DNA of 64,000 bases from Halorubrum sp. PV6 (GTDB taxonomy: Archaea; Halobacteriota; Halobacteria; Halobacteriales; Haloferacaceae), in NCBI RefSeq assembly GCF_003990725.2, contig NZ_CP030064.1:744001-808000 (forward strand). Reading direction: 5' to 3'. The position numbers and the translations under genes were made by a program. The notes below the pieces were generated by a model. That model saw only the letters and a program-made list of their open reading frames with translations, had not been told where the DNA came from and searched no databases. Of the stretch, positions 10,015 through 18,919 are shown one piece after another; the stretch's first letter is position 1; the number at the start of each line of letters is the position of its first letter.

Positions 10015-10035
10015 GTCGCCGTCTCCTCAGTCGAC

Positions 10036-11382
10036 TCAGATCAGACTCGCGCCGTCGAGGTCGGTCCGGCCGTAGTCGATGTCGAGGAGTCGCAGGAGCG
10101 TCGGCGCGATGTCGAGTAAGTCCGCGTCCTCGACCTTCGCGTCCGGGTGGTCGACGAACAGCGCGGCGTCCTCGAAGGTGTGCATCCCGGTTCGCGGGCC
10201 GGTCGTGTCGAACACCGAGTCGTGGGGGCGGAAGCCGGCCTTGAGGTCGAACCCTTCGTTCGGGATGACGACCAGATCCGGCGCGATGGCCTCGTGATCG
10301 CCGCGGAACACCGTCTCGCGTTCGACGACTCGCTTCGCAACAGGGTTCCCGTCCGGTCCCTCCCAGGCTTCAAGATCAGCCCGCAGGGACTGCCGGGTGG
10401 ACTCGTACTCCGACTCGGCGACGACGCCGTTTGGCTCGCGGCCCTCCACGTTGAGGTAGAATCGACCGGGGACCAGCGAGTACGCGCGGGCGTCGTCGGC
10501 GATGTCTGCGAGTGAGCCGTGGTCGTCGTCTTCATACGAGAGCCACCCCGACTCTTCGAGCCACTCGTTGCAGTAGACATCGTACTGCAACCGGGTGAAC
10601 CCGTGGGTGGAGCCGACGACGAGCCGCACGTCGTTCGGGAGCGCTCGCCGAATCTCTCCGATGTGTTCGTCGAGCGCCGCGTAGAAGTCGAGCATGGCCT
10701 CGCGGTACGGCCCCTCGGTCTCGTAATCTCCCCAGAGGAAGTGGTTGATCCGATCGGGCGCGGAGAACACGCCGACGAACAGGTCCCAGTCGTCCATCTC
10801 GACGCAGCGGGAGAACGCCGCCGCGCGCGCGTCGAGCGTCTGGCGGGCCTGTTCGATGAACTTCGTCTTGTCGTCTCGGTGGCCGAGTTTCGCGTTGACG
10901 GACAGGCGGTAGTCGCTCTCCGTGAGGTACTTCCGGAACTCCTCGGGATGCGCGGCCTTGTCCACGTCCGGCGAGAGGTACCCGGAGACCATGCGCTGGA
11001 CGGTTCGCTGGGGCGGGAACGTGACGGGGACGTTCAGCACCGTCGCGTTGAGCCCGGCCTCGGTCGCGCGGTCCCAGACTCGCGTCGCCTGCACGTCGCG
11101 GCCCATGGGAACGTACGTGTCGTACGAGCCGACCTCCCGGTCTTGGAAGCCGTACACGCCGGTCTCGCCGGGATTCACGCCGCTCGTGAGCACCGGCCAG
11201 CACGCGCTCGACTCGGGCGGCACGGCGCTGTCGATCGGTCCCCCGTCGCCCTCCTCGGCAATCGCCGACAGCGTCGGAAACGTGTCCGGGTTGTCGGCAA
11301 CCAGGCTGTGGGGGAGCCCGTCGATCCCGATGAACGCCACGCGGGGCGTATCGTTCCCTCGTAGCCGGTCGAAGAGACCCAT
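10036..11382 (-). CDS. Alkaline phosphatase superfamily (type I phosphodiesterase) protein
   Basis: 448 residues. RVAFIGIDGLPHSL at the N-terminus supplies the first metal-binding Asp, and PPESSACWPVLTSGVNPG holds the usual nucleophile region. DRINHFLWGDY, STHGFTRLQYDVY and MHTFEDAALFV follow in the order seen in the type I phosphodiesterase / nucleotide pyrophosphatase branch of the alkaline phosphatase fold. It ends LLDIAPTLLRLLDID, typical of this family in archaea. Substrate unknown; relatives act on nucleotides, phosphoglycerol or sulfate esters. I chose the ATG at 11382 (MGLFDRLRGND); the frame is open further upstream, but that part is not family-like. It is divergent from the PhzF-like gene and followed by the HNH-like gene. 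Confidence 0.85.
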   Translation of the reverse strand: MGLFDRLRGNDTPRVAFIGIDGLPHSLVADNPDTFPTLSAIAEEGDGGPIDSAVPPESSACWPVLTSGVNPGETGVYGFQDREVGSYDTYVPMGRDVQATRVWDRATEAGLNATVLNVPVTFPPQRTVQRMVSGYLSPDVDKAAHPEEFRKYLTESDYRLSVNAKLGHRDDKTKFIEQARQTLDARAAAFSRCVEMDDWDLFVGVFSAPDRINHFLWGDYETEGPYREAMLDFYAALDEHIGEIRRALPNDVRLVVGSTHGFTRLQYDVYCNEWLEESGWLSYEDDDHGSLADIADDARAYSLVPGRFYLNVEGREPNGVVAESEYESTRQSLRADLEAWEGPDGNPVAKRVVERETVFRGDHEAIAPDLVVIPNEGFDLKAGFRPHDSVFDTTGPRTGMHTFEDAALFVDHPDAKVEDADLLDIAPTLLRLLDIDYGRTDLDGASLI

Positions 11383-11474
11383 AGCAGTATATCCGCCGTG
11401 GAGGGCAAAAGGGTTGACATCGCTTTCGGTCGGTTCGCGCCCGCCCGACAGATCGCCCGTCGCTCTCGGGAGCA

Positions 11475-11481
11475 TTTTAAA
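11475..11481 (+). promoter_or_regulatory. TATA box of the PhzF-like gene
   Basis: TTTTAAA centred 25 bases before the ATG at 11503, the standard distance from TATA box to start point in haloarchaea, so the transcript should be leaderless. It decides the start, because the frame is open back to 11398. Confidence 0.7.
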
Positions 11482-11502
11482 GCCGGGCCGTCACCGTGGC
11501 GC

Positions 11503-12420
11503 ATGGAGACGCGCCGCACCCTTCTCGTCGACGCGTTCGCGGACGAGCCGCTGGCCGGGAACGTCGCCGGAGTCGTCCCGAACGCCGCAGGGCTGAGCGA
11601 TGACCAGATGCAGCGGATCGCCGCGGAGCTCGGCGCCTCGGAGACCGCGTTCCTGCTCGGGAGCGACGAGGCCGACGAGCGACTCCGATACTTCACGCCC
11701 GCGACCGAGGTCGACCTGTGCGGTCACGCCACGATCGCGGCCTACGGCGCCCTCTTCGAGGAGGGGGCGATCGACGCCGGCGACCGGACCCTCCGGACCA
11801 ACGTCGGCGACCTCGACGTCACCGTCGACGACGACGGGACCGTCTGGATGGGACAGAACCCGCCGTCGGTCGAGCGTATCGAGGCGGACGAGCTCGACGC
11901 CGACCGCCTCGGCGACGCGCTCGGCATCGACCCCGCGGCCCTGCGCGACGTGGGCGCGGACCTCCCGGTGGCGGTCGCCACCACCGGCCTCCCGTGGCTC
12001 GTCGTCCCCGTCAACTTCCTCGAACGGCTCGGCGAGGCGGACCCCGACTCGGCCGCCATCGAAGCGGTCTGCGCGGCACACGACGCGGTCGGGATATACG
12101 CGTACACGTTCGACGCGCTCGACCCGGAGTCGACGCTTCACGGCCGGGCGTTCGCGCCCGCGGTCGGCGTGCAGGAAGACCCCGTGACGGGAACCGCGAG
12201 CGGCGCCGTGGGCGCTTACCTGCAAGAGGTCGGCGCCTTCGACGGCGACTTCCCGGACGAACTCCGATTCGAACAGGGTCACTTCATCAATCGTCCCGGT
12301 CACGTCCGCGTCCGCGTCGCAGGCGACGAGGTTCGCGTCGGCGGCGACGCGGTCACCTCGCTGGACGGCGACCTTCGGGTGCCGGCCGCGGACCGCGACG
12401 ACGACATCATCGAGGCGTAG
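11503..12420 (+). CDS. PhzF-family isomerase/epimerase
   Basis: 305 residues, the usual length of the PhzF/diaminopimelate-epimerase-fold family. Landmarks are the N-terminal VDAFADEPLAGN, GASETAFLL with the catalytic-type Glu, DLCGHATIAAYGAL, and EDPVTGTASGAVGAYL, the second-half mirror of the fold. Members isomerise small cyclic or amino acid-like metabolites, but most are uncharacterised, and nothing nearby suggests phenazine synthesis. The start at ATG 11503 (METRRTLLVDAF) is set by the TATA box 25 bases upstream. Transcription diverges from the phosphodiesterase-like gene at 11382. Cytoplasmic, no signal peptide. Confidence 0.87.
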   Translation: METRRTLLVDAFADEPLAGNVAGVVPNAAGLSDDQMQRIAAELGASETAFLLGSDEADERLRYFTPATEVDLCGHATIAAYGALFEEGAIDAGDRTLRTNVGDLDVTVDDDGTVWMGQNPPSVERIEADELDADRLGDALGIDPAALRDVGADLPVAVATTGLPWLVVPVNFLERLGEADPDSAAIEAVCAAHDAVGIYAYTFDALDPESTLHGRAFAPAVGVQEDPVTGTASGAVGAYLQEVGAFDGDFPDELRFEQGHFINRPGHVRVRVAGDEVRVGGDAVTSLDGDLRVPAADRDDDIIEA

Positions 12421-12526
12421 CGCCCTCGTCACACCGGGCGGCTCGCTCGGGGCGTGCCGGCCGAACCGGGGCGCGAATCCGACCCGAAGGGCGAACGCTT
12501 ACGAGTCCGCGAACCGTATCGTGTTC

Positions 12527-12721
12527 ATGGAGTTCGACTTGCCGCGTGCGGCCGGTATCGTTGCGCTCATCGTCGTCGCCGGGACCCTCGGGGTCGCGTT
12601 CGGCACGCCGATGGCGCTCTCGACGACGCTGATGATGGTGCTGCCCTCGATGTTGGTCTTCGGTGCCATCGCGTTCGTCGTCGGAATGAAACACGGCGAG
12701 TTCCGGGCGACGCGCGCCTGA
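12527..12721 (+). CDS. Small two-helix membrane protein
   Basis: 64 residues, mostly two hydrophobic helices (about 8-30 and 35-55) with a short positive C-terminal tail (KHGEFRATRA). Small membrane proteins like this (DUF7333-type, tentative) are widespread in haloarchaea and have no known function. ATG at 12527 lies about 28 bases after a CTTACG element; a GTG at 12521 would add two residues. It sits 106 bases after the PhzF-like gene and 86 bases before the exchanger, on the same strand but with separate promoter-like elements. Confidence 0.65.
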   Translation: MEFDLPRAAGIVALIVVAGTLGVAFGTPMALSTTLMMVLPSMLVFGAIAFVVGMKHGEFRATRA

Positions 12722-12807
12722 GGCGGCTCCGGGGTCGGCGAACGCCCCGCGTCCGTCGCGACGCGGAATCACGACGCTTTTTAAAACGGTGACGACAATC
12801 CGGAGCC

Positions 12808-13758
12808 GTGCTACTCGGGTCGCCGCTCACGGAACTGCTGTTGCTCGCCGGCGGCGCCGCCCTCCTGTACGCCGGCGCCGAGCTACTCGTCAAGGGCGCA
12901 AGCGACCTCGCGCTCGCGGTCGGGCTGAAGGCGTCGACGGTCGGCGTCACCGTCGTCGCGTTCGCGACCACGGCCCCCGAACTCTTCGTCTCCCTGCTCG
13001 GCGCGGTCACCGTCTCGACCGACACCGGGCTCGGCGCCATCGTAGGATCGAACATCGCGAACATCGGGCTCGTGTTGGGCGTCTCGGCGCTGATCCGCCC
13101 GCTCGATATCTCACAGACCGTCTTCGAGCGGCACGTCCCGTTCATGGTCCTCGCCGCGCTGCTGCTCGTCGGACTCGGGTGGGACGGCCAGATCGGCGCG
13201 CTCGACGGCGTCTTCATGCTCGCCGTTCTCGTCGCCTTCACCGCGGTCGTCTTGCGACGCGTCCAGCAGACGCAGTCGAGCATCTCGGCGGCCGAACGCG
13301 AGGGGATGCCCGACGCACGCCTCCGGGACGCCGCCTTCGTCGTCGTCGGCATCGTCGCCCTCGTCCTCGGCTCCCAGTGGCTCGTCGAGGGCGGGCAGTC
13401 GCTGCTCTCCGCGGCCGGGTTCTCGGACATCTTCATCGGGCTCACGGTGCTGGCGCTCGGCACCTCGCTGCCGGAGCTGGCGGCGAGCGTCGTGGCCGCG
13501 ATCCGGGGCGAGGCCGACTTCAGCGTCGGCAACGTCGTCGGATCGAACATCTACAACGTGCTCGCGGTCCTCGGCATCGTCGCGGTCATCACGCCCATCA
13601 GCGTCAGCGCCGACGTCCGCGGGTTCGAGTTCCCCGCGCTGCTCGTCGTCACCGCCCTCGTGGTCGGGCTGATGTCCCGCGGCAAGCGCATCTCGCGGGC
13701 CGACGGCGCCGTCCTCGTCGCCACCTACGGCGGGTTCATCTACCTGTTGTTGCCGTAG
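12808..13758 (+). CDS. Na+/Ca2+ (cation/H+) exchanger, CaCA family
   Basis: 316-residue integral membrane antiporter with about ten hydrophobic segments. It carries the two inverted alpha repeats that form the ion path: VVAFATTAPELFVSLLGA with GSNIANI in the first half, and VLALGTSLPELAASVVAA with GSNIYNV in the second. The Glu in each PEL motif binds Ca2+ in known structures of the family. The likely job is calcium export driven by the sodium gradient. The GTG at 12808 starts directly at the first helix, and TTTTTAAAA at 12778-12786 sits at the right distance for a leaderless transcript. A cytosolic loop between the halves contains RRVQQTQSSISAAEREG. Confidence 0.9.
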   Translation: MLLGSPLTELLLLAGGAALLYAGAELLVKGASDLALAVGLKASTVGVTVVAFATTAPELFVSLLGAVTVSTDTGLGAIVGSNIANIGLVLGVSALIRPLDISQTVFERHVPFMVLAALLLVGLGWDGQIGALDGVFMLAVLVAFTAVVLRRVQQTQSSISAAEREGMPDARLRDAAFVVVGIVALVLGSQWLVEGGQSLLSAAGFSDIFIGLTVLALGTSLPELAASVVAAIRGEADFSVGNVVGSNIYNVLAVLGIVAVITPISVSADVRGFEFPALLVVTALVVGLMSRGKRISRADGAVLVATYGGFIYLLLP

Positions 13759-13815
13759 GCGCTCTCGCTGTCGCGAACCGACGGCTATTCGGCCGCCCGA
13801 CCCGGACCGCCGTCC

Positions 13816-15216
13816 GTGATAGCGATCGTCGTCAGCCGGGCCGACAGCGCCTCGGAACACATCGGCGAGCAGCTGCTCGCCGTCGGCGACTGGGAGCGTC
13901 GGACCGACCCGACCCGACCGGACGCCGCCGGCGGTGGAACCTACTACCGGACCGACGGGTTCGAACTGCGAGAGTTCGACGACCTCCACATCGAACTCTC
14001 CGATCCGGCGGCCGCGTTCGGAGCGAGCGAGGACGCGGGCGACGACGAGCCCGCGTTCCTCGTGTTCGTCTCCCGCCACTCCGGCGAGACGGGAGCGCTC
14101 CTGACGGCGCACGTCACGGGCAACTTCGGTCCCGCGCCGTACGGCGGCGCCCCGGAGACCCTGGCGCGAGCCGCGCCGGGCGCCGAAAAGCGCGTCGTCG
14201 AGGCGCTGGCGGCTCACGCCCCGGCGGGGTACGACGTGGGGATCGAGTGTACGCACCACGGCCCGACCGACACCGCCGTGCCGTCGCTGTTCGTCGAACT
14301 CGGCTCAGGCGAACCGCAGTGGCGCGATCCGGACGCGGCTCGCGCCGTCGCACGGGCGGTCCTCGACCTGCGGGGCACCGGCGCGGAACTGCGCGGCGAC
14401 GGCGACCGCCGGCCGCGCCACGTCGTCGGGTTCGGCGGCGGCCACTACGCCCCGCGGTTCACCCGAATCGTCCGGGAGACGGACTGGGCAGTGGGCCACG
14501 TCGCCGCCGACTGGTCGCTCGGGGACCTCGGCGCGCCCGACGCGAACCGCGACGTGATCGAACAGGCGTTCTCCCGGAGCCGGGCGGATCTGGCCGTCAT
14601 CGAGGGCGAAAAGCCCGCCCTCGCGGCGACGATCCGGGATCTCGGCCACCGCGTCGTGAGCGAGACGTGGGTGCGCGAGGTCGGCGACCGGCCCCTCCCG
14701 CTGGTCGACCGGCTGGCGGCCGACCTCGCGACCGTCGAGGAGGGGCTCCGGTTCGGCGACGTCGTCCCGGCGGCCCCCGACGCGATCCGTCTCGGGGACC
14801 TCCCGGCGGCGCTGTGCTCGCGGGCGCAGGGCATCGACGCCGACGCGGCCCGCGCGGCCGTGGAGTCGGCGACCGTCGCCTTCGAGACCGCGCAGGCGGG
14901 GACGCGAGCGACGGGGCGGGCCGCCTTCGACGCCGCCGACTCGTCGCCCGGCTACGCCGACCTCGTCGCGGGGCTCGCGGCGGTGTTGGAGGAGGGCTAC
15001 GACGCGGTCGAAGTCACCGACGAGGCAGTGACCGCCCACGAGACCGCCTTCGACCCCGAACTCGCGGCCACACTGGGCGTTCCGGAGGGCCCGGCGTTCG
15101 GGCGACTCGCTGACGGGGAGTCGGTCGAGGTCGACGGCGAAACGATCGCGCCGGAGGCGGTGTCGCGAGAGCGGACGGACCGGTTTCCGATCGGTCCGGC
15201 GCCGACCCCGGACTGA
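13816..15216 (+). CDS. dtdA: D-aminoacyl-tRNA deacylase, archaeal DtdA type
   Basis: 466 residues. Hydrolyses D-amino acids mischarged onto tRNA. This archaeal/plant type (GEK1-like) is unrelated in sequence to bacterial Dtd. Features typical of it are MIAIVVSRADSAS at the N-terminus, FVSRHSGETGALLTAH, IECTHHGPTD, VGFGGGHYAPRFT and VGHVAADWSLGD; the His-rich motifs form the putative zinc-dependent active site. The C-terminal third (about 330-466) is the extension present in haloarchaeal members. The start is GTG 13816, 57 bases after the exchanger. It stands alone, and a long spacer follows before ftsZ1. Confidence 0.9.
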   Translation: MIAIVVSRADSASEHIGEQLLAVGDWERRTDPTRPDAAGGGTYYRTDGFELREFDDLHIELSDPAAAFGASEDAGDDEPAFLVFVSRHSGETGALLTAHVTGNFGPAPYGGAPETLARAAPGAEKRVVEALAAHAPAGYDVGIECTHHGPTDTAVPSLFVELGSGEPQWRDPDAARAVARAVLDLRGTGAELRGDGDRRPRHVVGFGGGHYAPRFTRIVRETDWAVGHVAADWSLGDLGAPDANRDVIEQAFSRSRADLAVIEGEKPALAATIRDLGHRVVSETWVREVGDRPLPLVDRLAADLATVEEGLRFGDVVPAAPDAIRLGDLPAALCSRAQGIDADAARAAVESATVAFETAQAGTRATGRAAFDAADSSPGYADLVAGLAAVLEEGYDAVEVTDEAVTAHETAFDPELAATLGVPEGPAFGRLADGESVEVDGETIAPEAVSRERTDRFPIGPAPTPD

Positions 15217-15370
15217 CTCTCCGAGGCGAGCGACGGCGTCGGCGACCGTCGCCGCGCGAGCGATCGCCGAAGGGCCGGTTTCGGCGGGTATCGAGACGTC
15301 TCGGGCCGTCTGACCCACGTCAGACGATCGGGCAAAAATAAATACGTCCGGGTCGCAACCACACGATATA

Positions 15371-16525
15371 ATGGACTCTATCGTTGAGGACGCCATCGAC
15401 GAAGCCGAGGAACCTCCGGCGGACGACGCCGGAGGCGCCGGCGCCGGCGACACCGACCCAACCGCCGGCACGCCGCCACAGACGGGAACGATGACGGACG
15501 ACGAGCTGCAGGATGTTCTCCAAGACCTCCAGACGAACATCACCGTCGTGGGCTGTGGCGGCGCCGGCGGCAACACCGTAAACCGGATGACAGAAGAGGG
15601 GATTCACGGGGCGAAACTCGTCGCCGCGAACACCGACGTACAACACCTGGTCAACATCGAGGCCGACACGAAGATCCTCATGGGCCAGCAGAAGACGCAG
15701 GGCCGCGGGGCCGGCTCCCTCCCGCAGGTCGGCGAGGAGGCGGCGATCGAGTCCCAAGAGGAGATCCACGACGCCATCGACGGCTCCGACATGGTGTTCG
15801 TCACCGCCGGGCTCGGCGGCGGAACCGGCACCGGCTCGGCCCCGGTCGTCGCCAAGGCGGCCCGCGAGTCCGGCGCGCTCACCATCGCCATCGTCACCAC
15901 GCCGTTCACGGCCGAGGGCGAGGTCCGACGCACGAACGCGGAGGCCGGTCTCGAACGCCTTCGCGACGTGAGCGACACGGTCATCGTCGTCCCCAACGAC
16001 CGGCTGCTCGACGCGGTCGGCAAACTCCCCGTCCGGCAGGCGTTTAAGGTGTCCGACGAGGTGCTGATGCGCTCGGTGAAGGGGATCACGGAGCTCATCA
16101 CGATGCCCGGCCTGGTCAACCTCGACTTCGCCGACGTTCGCACGGTCATGGAGAAGGGCGGCGTCGCGATGATCGGCCTCGGCGAGTCCGACTCCGACTC
16201 GAAGGCGCAGGACTCGGTGAAGTCCGCGCTCCGCTCGCCGCTGCTCGACGTCGACATCTCCGGCGCGAACTCCGCGCTGGTCAACGTCACCGGCGGCACC
16301 GACATGTCCATCGAGGAAGCCGAGGGCGTCGTCGAGGAGATCTACGACCGGATCGACCCCGACGCGCGGATCATCTGGGGGACTTCCGTCGACGAGGAGT
16401 TGGAAGGCGAGATGCGGACCATGATCGTCGTGACCGGCGTCGAGTCCCCGCAGATTTACGGACGCAACGGCGAGGGCGCAGAAGAGGCCTCGCCCGAGAT
16501 GGAAGACATCGACTACGTCGAGTAA
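15371..16525 (+). CDS. ftsZ1: Cell division tubulin homologue FtsZ1
   Basis: 384-residue tubulin-superfamily GTPase that polymerises at midcell. An acidic, disordered N-terminal extension (about 1-50) precedes the GTPase domain, with [14 protein letters not shown] at 59-72 and the tubulin signature GGGTGTG at 149-155. T5/T7-type elements follow ([20 protein letters not shown]). The short acidic C-terminus ends EDIDYVE. The next genes, secE and nusG, are the usual neighbours of ftsZ1 rather than ftsZ2 in haloarchaea, which is why I name it ftsZ1. FtsZ1 is known in Haloferax to act with FtsZ2 and to organise the division machinery. A TATA-like AAAAATAAATAC at 15334-15345 precedes the ATG, and a T-run after the gene (16580-16585) may end the transcript. 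Confidence 0.95.
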   Translation: MDSIVEDAIDEAEEPPADDAGGAGAGDTDPTAGTPPQTGTMTDDELQDVLQDLQTNITVVGCGGAGGNTVNRMTEEGIHGAKLVAANTDVQHLVNIEADTKILMGQQKTQGRGAGSLPQVGEEAAIESQEEIHDAIDGSDMVFVTAGLGGGTGTGSAPVVAKAARESGALTIAIVTTPFTAEGEVRRTNAEAGLERLRDVSDTVIVVPNDRLLDAVGKLPVRQAFKVSDEVLMRSVKGITELITMPGLVNLDFADVRTVMEKGGVAMIGLGESDSDSKAQDSVKSALRSPLLDVDISGANSALVNVTGGTDMSIEEAEGVVEEIYDRIDPDARIIWGTSVDEELEGEMRTMIVVTGVESPQIYGRNGEGAEEASPEMEDIDYVE

Positions 16526-16713
16526 TCGCGCCGCTCGCGTGCCGGTCGATTCGATGGCGTGGACGACCGTGTCTGTGGCCGCTTTTTTCCGGGCGTCGCC
16601 CGCCGCCCACCGCTCGCGAGCGTCGCGCCCGTGTCGGCCACGTCGCGGGCGTCGGCGAGCCGGAGGCGCGCATCAAAAGGTAAAAACCGGATCGACTCGA
16701 ACTGCCTCGTAAC

Positions 16714-16890
16714 ATGGACGTCCCGTACGACCTCAACAGCTACATTCGGGTGCTGAAACTGGCGAGCACGCCGAGCTCCGACGAGTTCCTCCAAGTGTCG
16801 AAGATCGCCGGCGCCGGCATCCTGCTCATCGGCTTCATCGGCTTCCTGATGTTCGCGGTCATGAGCCTCCTGCCGGGGGTCGGCGCGTAA
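16714..16890 (+). CDS. secE: Preprotein translocase subunit SecE
   Basis: 58-residue single-pass membrane protein of the Sec61/SecYEG translocon (Sec61 gamma equivalent). An amphipathic segment lies at about 5-30 (LNSYIRVLKLASTPSSDEF), and one transmembrane helix at about 33-54. The length and the RVLKLASTPS motif are typical of archaeal SecE. The ATG at 16714 lies about 30 bases after CAAAAGGTAAAAACC. Its TAA shares one base with the ATG of nusG (TAATG), so the two are co-translated, as in most archaea. Too short to appear in a routine long-ORF scan, but certain from sequence and context. Confidence 0.93.
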   Translation: MDVPYDLNSYIRVLKLASTPSSDEFLQVSKIAGAGILLIGFIGFLMFAVMSLLPGVGA

Positions 16891-17342
16891 TGCCGATCTT
16901 CTCGGTCAAGACCACCGCGAGCCAGGAGCGGACCGTCGCCGACATGCTCGCCGAAAAGGAGATGCCGGAGATCCAAGCCGTCATCGCTCCCGACCAGCTG
17001 ACGAGCTACGTGATGGTCGAAGCCAGCGACGGCAGCGTGTTCGCCCGGATCCTCGACGAGATCCCCCACGCTCGCGGCGTGATTCAGGGCTCCGAGGGGC
17101 CGGCCAGGAGCCCCTTCTCCGAGGTCGAGCACTTCCTCTCGCCGACCCCCGACGTGGAAGGGATCGCCGAGGGCGACATCGTGGAACTCATCGCCGGGCC
17201 GTTTAAAGGCGAGAAGGCTCGCGTCCAGCGGATCGACGAGGGCAAAGACCAGGTGACCGTCGAACTGTACGAGGCCACCGTTCCGATTCCGGTGACGGTC
17301 CGCGGCGACCAGATCCGCGTGCTCGACTCGGACGAACGCTGA
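16890..17342 (+). CDS. spt5: Transcription elongation factor Spt5 (NusG)
   Basis: 150-residue archaeal Spt5. The NGN domain (about 1-85, MPIFSVKTTASQERTVADML) binds the RNA polymerase clamp and partners with Spt4. A linker leads to the KOW domain (about 92-145, IAEGDIVELIAGPFKGEKAR) that contacts the ribosome or RNA. Length is standard. The start overlaps the secE stop codon by one base, and the pair forms an operon downstream of ftsZ1. No unusual features. Confidence 0.95.
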   Translation: MPIFSVKTTASQERTVADMLAEKEMPEIQAVIAPDQLTSYVMVEASDGSVFARILDEIPHARGVIQGSEGPARSPFSEVEHFLSPTPDVEGIAEGDIVELIAGPFKGEKARVQRIDEGKDQVTVELYEATVPIPVTVRGDQIRVLDSDER

Positions 17343-17440
17343 CCGGCCCGCTCCGGCGCTGATATCCCCTCTTCTGTCCTGCGGTGACGGATCGGCTGCA
17401 ACGACAAGGGCTTTATCCGGCGATGACTGACGGTCTCGAT

Positions 17441-18403
17441 ATGCTCGGTTCCGGCGTCCCGGCGGTGCTGTCCCTCGTGCCGGACACGTTCACGTTCGCC
17501 TGGATCGTCGCCCTCCTGTTCGGACTCGCGTGGCTCTTGGACAGCCGCGGCCTCGCGGCCGGTCGGTCGATAGCGGCCGGCACGTGGGGGTTGTTCGGGC
17601 TCTTCTGGCTGTCGACGGTGCCGTACTTCGCGTTCGAACACCAGAGCTACGTCGAGTCGATCCTCGCGCTCGTCGGGGTGCCGGCCTGTCTGTACGCCGG
17701 CTATCTCCTGTACAACGGGCGGGCGTCGCTGTTCACGCTCACGCGAGCGATCGCCATTATGCTCTTTATCTACCTCCCGTTCGAGACCATTCCAGCGTTC
17801 ACGCTCGGCGGCGTGGCCTTTCCCGAACCGCGGCGAATCCTGATCGAGGTCGTCGCGACGCAGACCGGGATGCTCATCGACCTGCTCGGCTACGCGCCGG
17901 AGCGAGTCGCGAGCAGCGAGGGGTACGACGCGGCCTACCTCTGGACGCTCGACGACGGCCACACCTACCGGATCGACATCGTCTTGGCCTGTACGGGGCT
18001 CGGGAGCATGGCGATATTCGGCGGGCTCGTCGCGGCCGTCGAGGCCCCCCTGCGGCGCAAGGTTCGCGGACTCGCCGTCTCCGTCTCGCTCATCTACGTC
18101 CTCAACATCCTCCGGACGACGTTCATCTCGGTCGTCGCGGGCAACCAGTACATGCAGTGGTACCCCGATATCGTGTTGACGATGTTCGGCGCGAGCGACC
18201 CGTACCGGGTGTCGTTTCTGATCTCCGACCGCATCATGAGCCAACTGCTCGCGGTCGTGGCGCTGATCGCTATTACGTTCCTCGTGGTCCGAGAACTCCC
18301 GGAGCTCGTGGTCATCCTCGAAGACGTCCTCTACCTGCTCACCGGTGAGGAACACGACCTCACGGAGACGTTAGATCTCCCGCGGTCGCCGACGAACCGC
18401 TGA
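17441..18403 (+). CDS. artA: Archaeosortase A
   Basis: About 320 residues with eight or so membrane helices. It cuts the C-terminal PGF-CTERM signal of secreted proteins and directs their lipid anchoring. The catalytic residues are visible: Cys184 in LACTGLGSM, Arg225 in LNILRTTFI and Arg264 in ISDRIMSQ. The spacing of 41 and 39 residues agrees with the catalytic Cys/Arg/Arg known for Haloferax ArtA. The start is uncertain: the TTTAT box at 17412-17416 fits a leaderless start at ATG 17441, while ATG 17423 or GTG 17384 would lengthen the protein. Two likely substrates are in this window, the surface protein at 4273-7410 and BtuF at 35107-36186. It follows nusG by about 100 bases and is probably transcribed alone. 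Confidence 0.93.
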   Translation: MLGSGVPAVLSLVPDTFTFAWIVALLFGLAWLLDSRGLAAGRSIAAGTWGLFGLFWLSTVPYFAFEHQSYVESILALVGVPACLYAGYLLYNGRASLFTLTRAIAIMLFIYLPFETIPAFTLGGVAFPEPRRILIEVVATQTGMLIDLLGYAPERVASSEGYDAAYLWTLDDGHTYRIDIVLACTGLGSMAIFGGLVAAVEAPLRRKVRGLAVSVSLIYVLNILRTTFISVVAGNQYMQWYPDIVLTMFGASDPYRVSFLISDRIMSQLLAVVALIAITFLVVRELPELVVILEDVLYLLTGEEHDLTETLDLPRSPTNR

Positions 18404-18447
18404 TCGGGCTCCACCGACGGGGTCGGACACCACGGCGGCGCCGACAG

Positions 18448-18822
18448 TTACGAGAGGTGTTCGGCGACGTCGGTCGAAGAGACCATCCCGACGTAGTCGT
18501 CGTCGACGACCGGGAGGTGTTTGACGCCGTACATCGTCATCATCGCCGCGACTTCCTCCATCATGAGGTCCGGGGTCACGGTCTCGACGTTCTGCGTCAT
18601 CACGTCTCGGACGGTCGTCTCGTCGGTGTCCTCGCCGACGGCGACGGCGCCGACGATGTCGCCTTGGGTCACGATACAGCCGCCGCCAGTGGTCACGACG
18701 AGCGCGCTGATGTCGCTGTCGCTCATCCGTCGCGCCGCCTCGCGGAGCGGTTCGTCAGCGCCGATCGTCTCAAGCGGCGTCGACATGACGTCTTTGACGC
18801 GGGTCCGGTCGTTCAAATCCAT
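18448..18822 (-). CDS. CBS-domain-pair protein
   Basis: 124 residues made entirely of two CBS motifs (about 8-60 and 70-124): VKDVMSTPLETIGADEPL and VRDVMTQNVETVTPDLMM each open a repeat, and MVSSTDVAEHLS closes the second. Stand-alone CBS pairs bind adenosine nucleotides or S-adenosylmethionine and sense energy state; the ligand here is unknown. An AATAATC element at 18848-18854 fits a leaderless start at 18822. A second, related CBS protein lies directly upstream on the same strand, so the two look like a tandem duplication that has diverged. It converges on artA. Confidence 0.88.
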   Translation of the reverse strand: MDLNDRTRVKDVMSTPLETIGADEPLREAARRMSDSDISALVVTTGGGCIVTQGDIVGAVAVGEDTDETTVRDVMTQNVETVTPDLMMEEVAAMMTMYGVKHLPVVDDDYVGMVSSTDVAEHLS

Positions 18823-18919
18823 AGCACGTCCTGCGACAGCGCGTCTGATTATTCTTCCGGTGTCTCACATCCTCGCCCGGAGGAGTATTTAAAAGCGCTA
18901 CGGGGCCCGGCAGCGAGGG

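Noticed and set aside
12789-15113. 774-codon frame across the exchanger and dtdA
   Set aside because: Arg-rich shadow frame; both real genes in other frames have clear family motifs.
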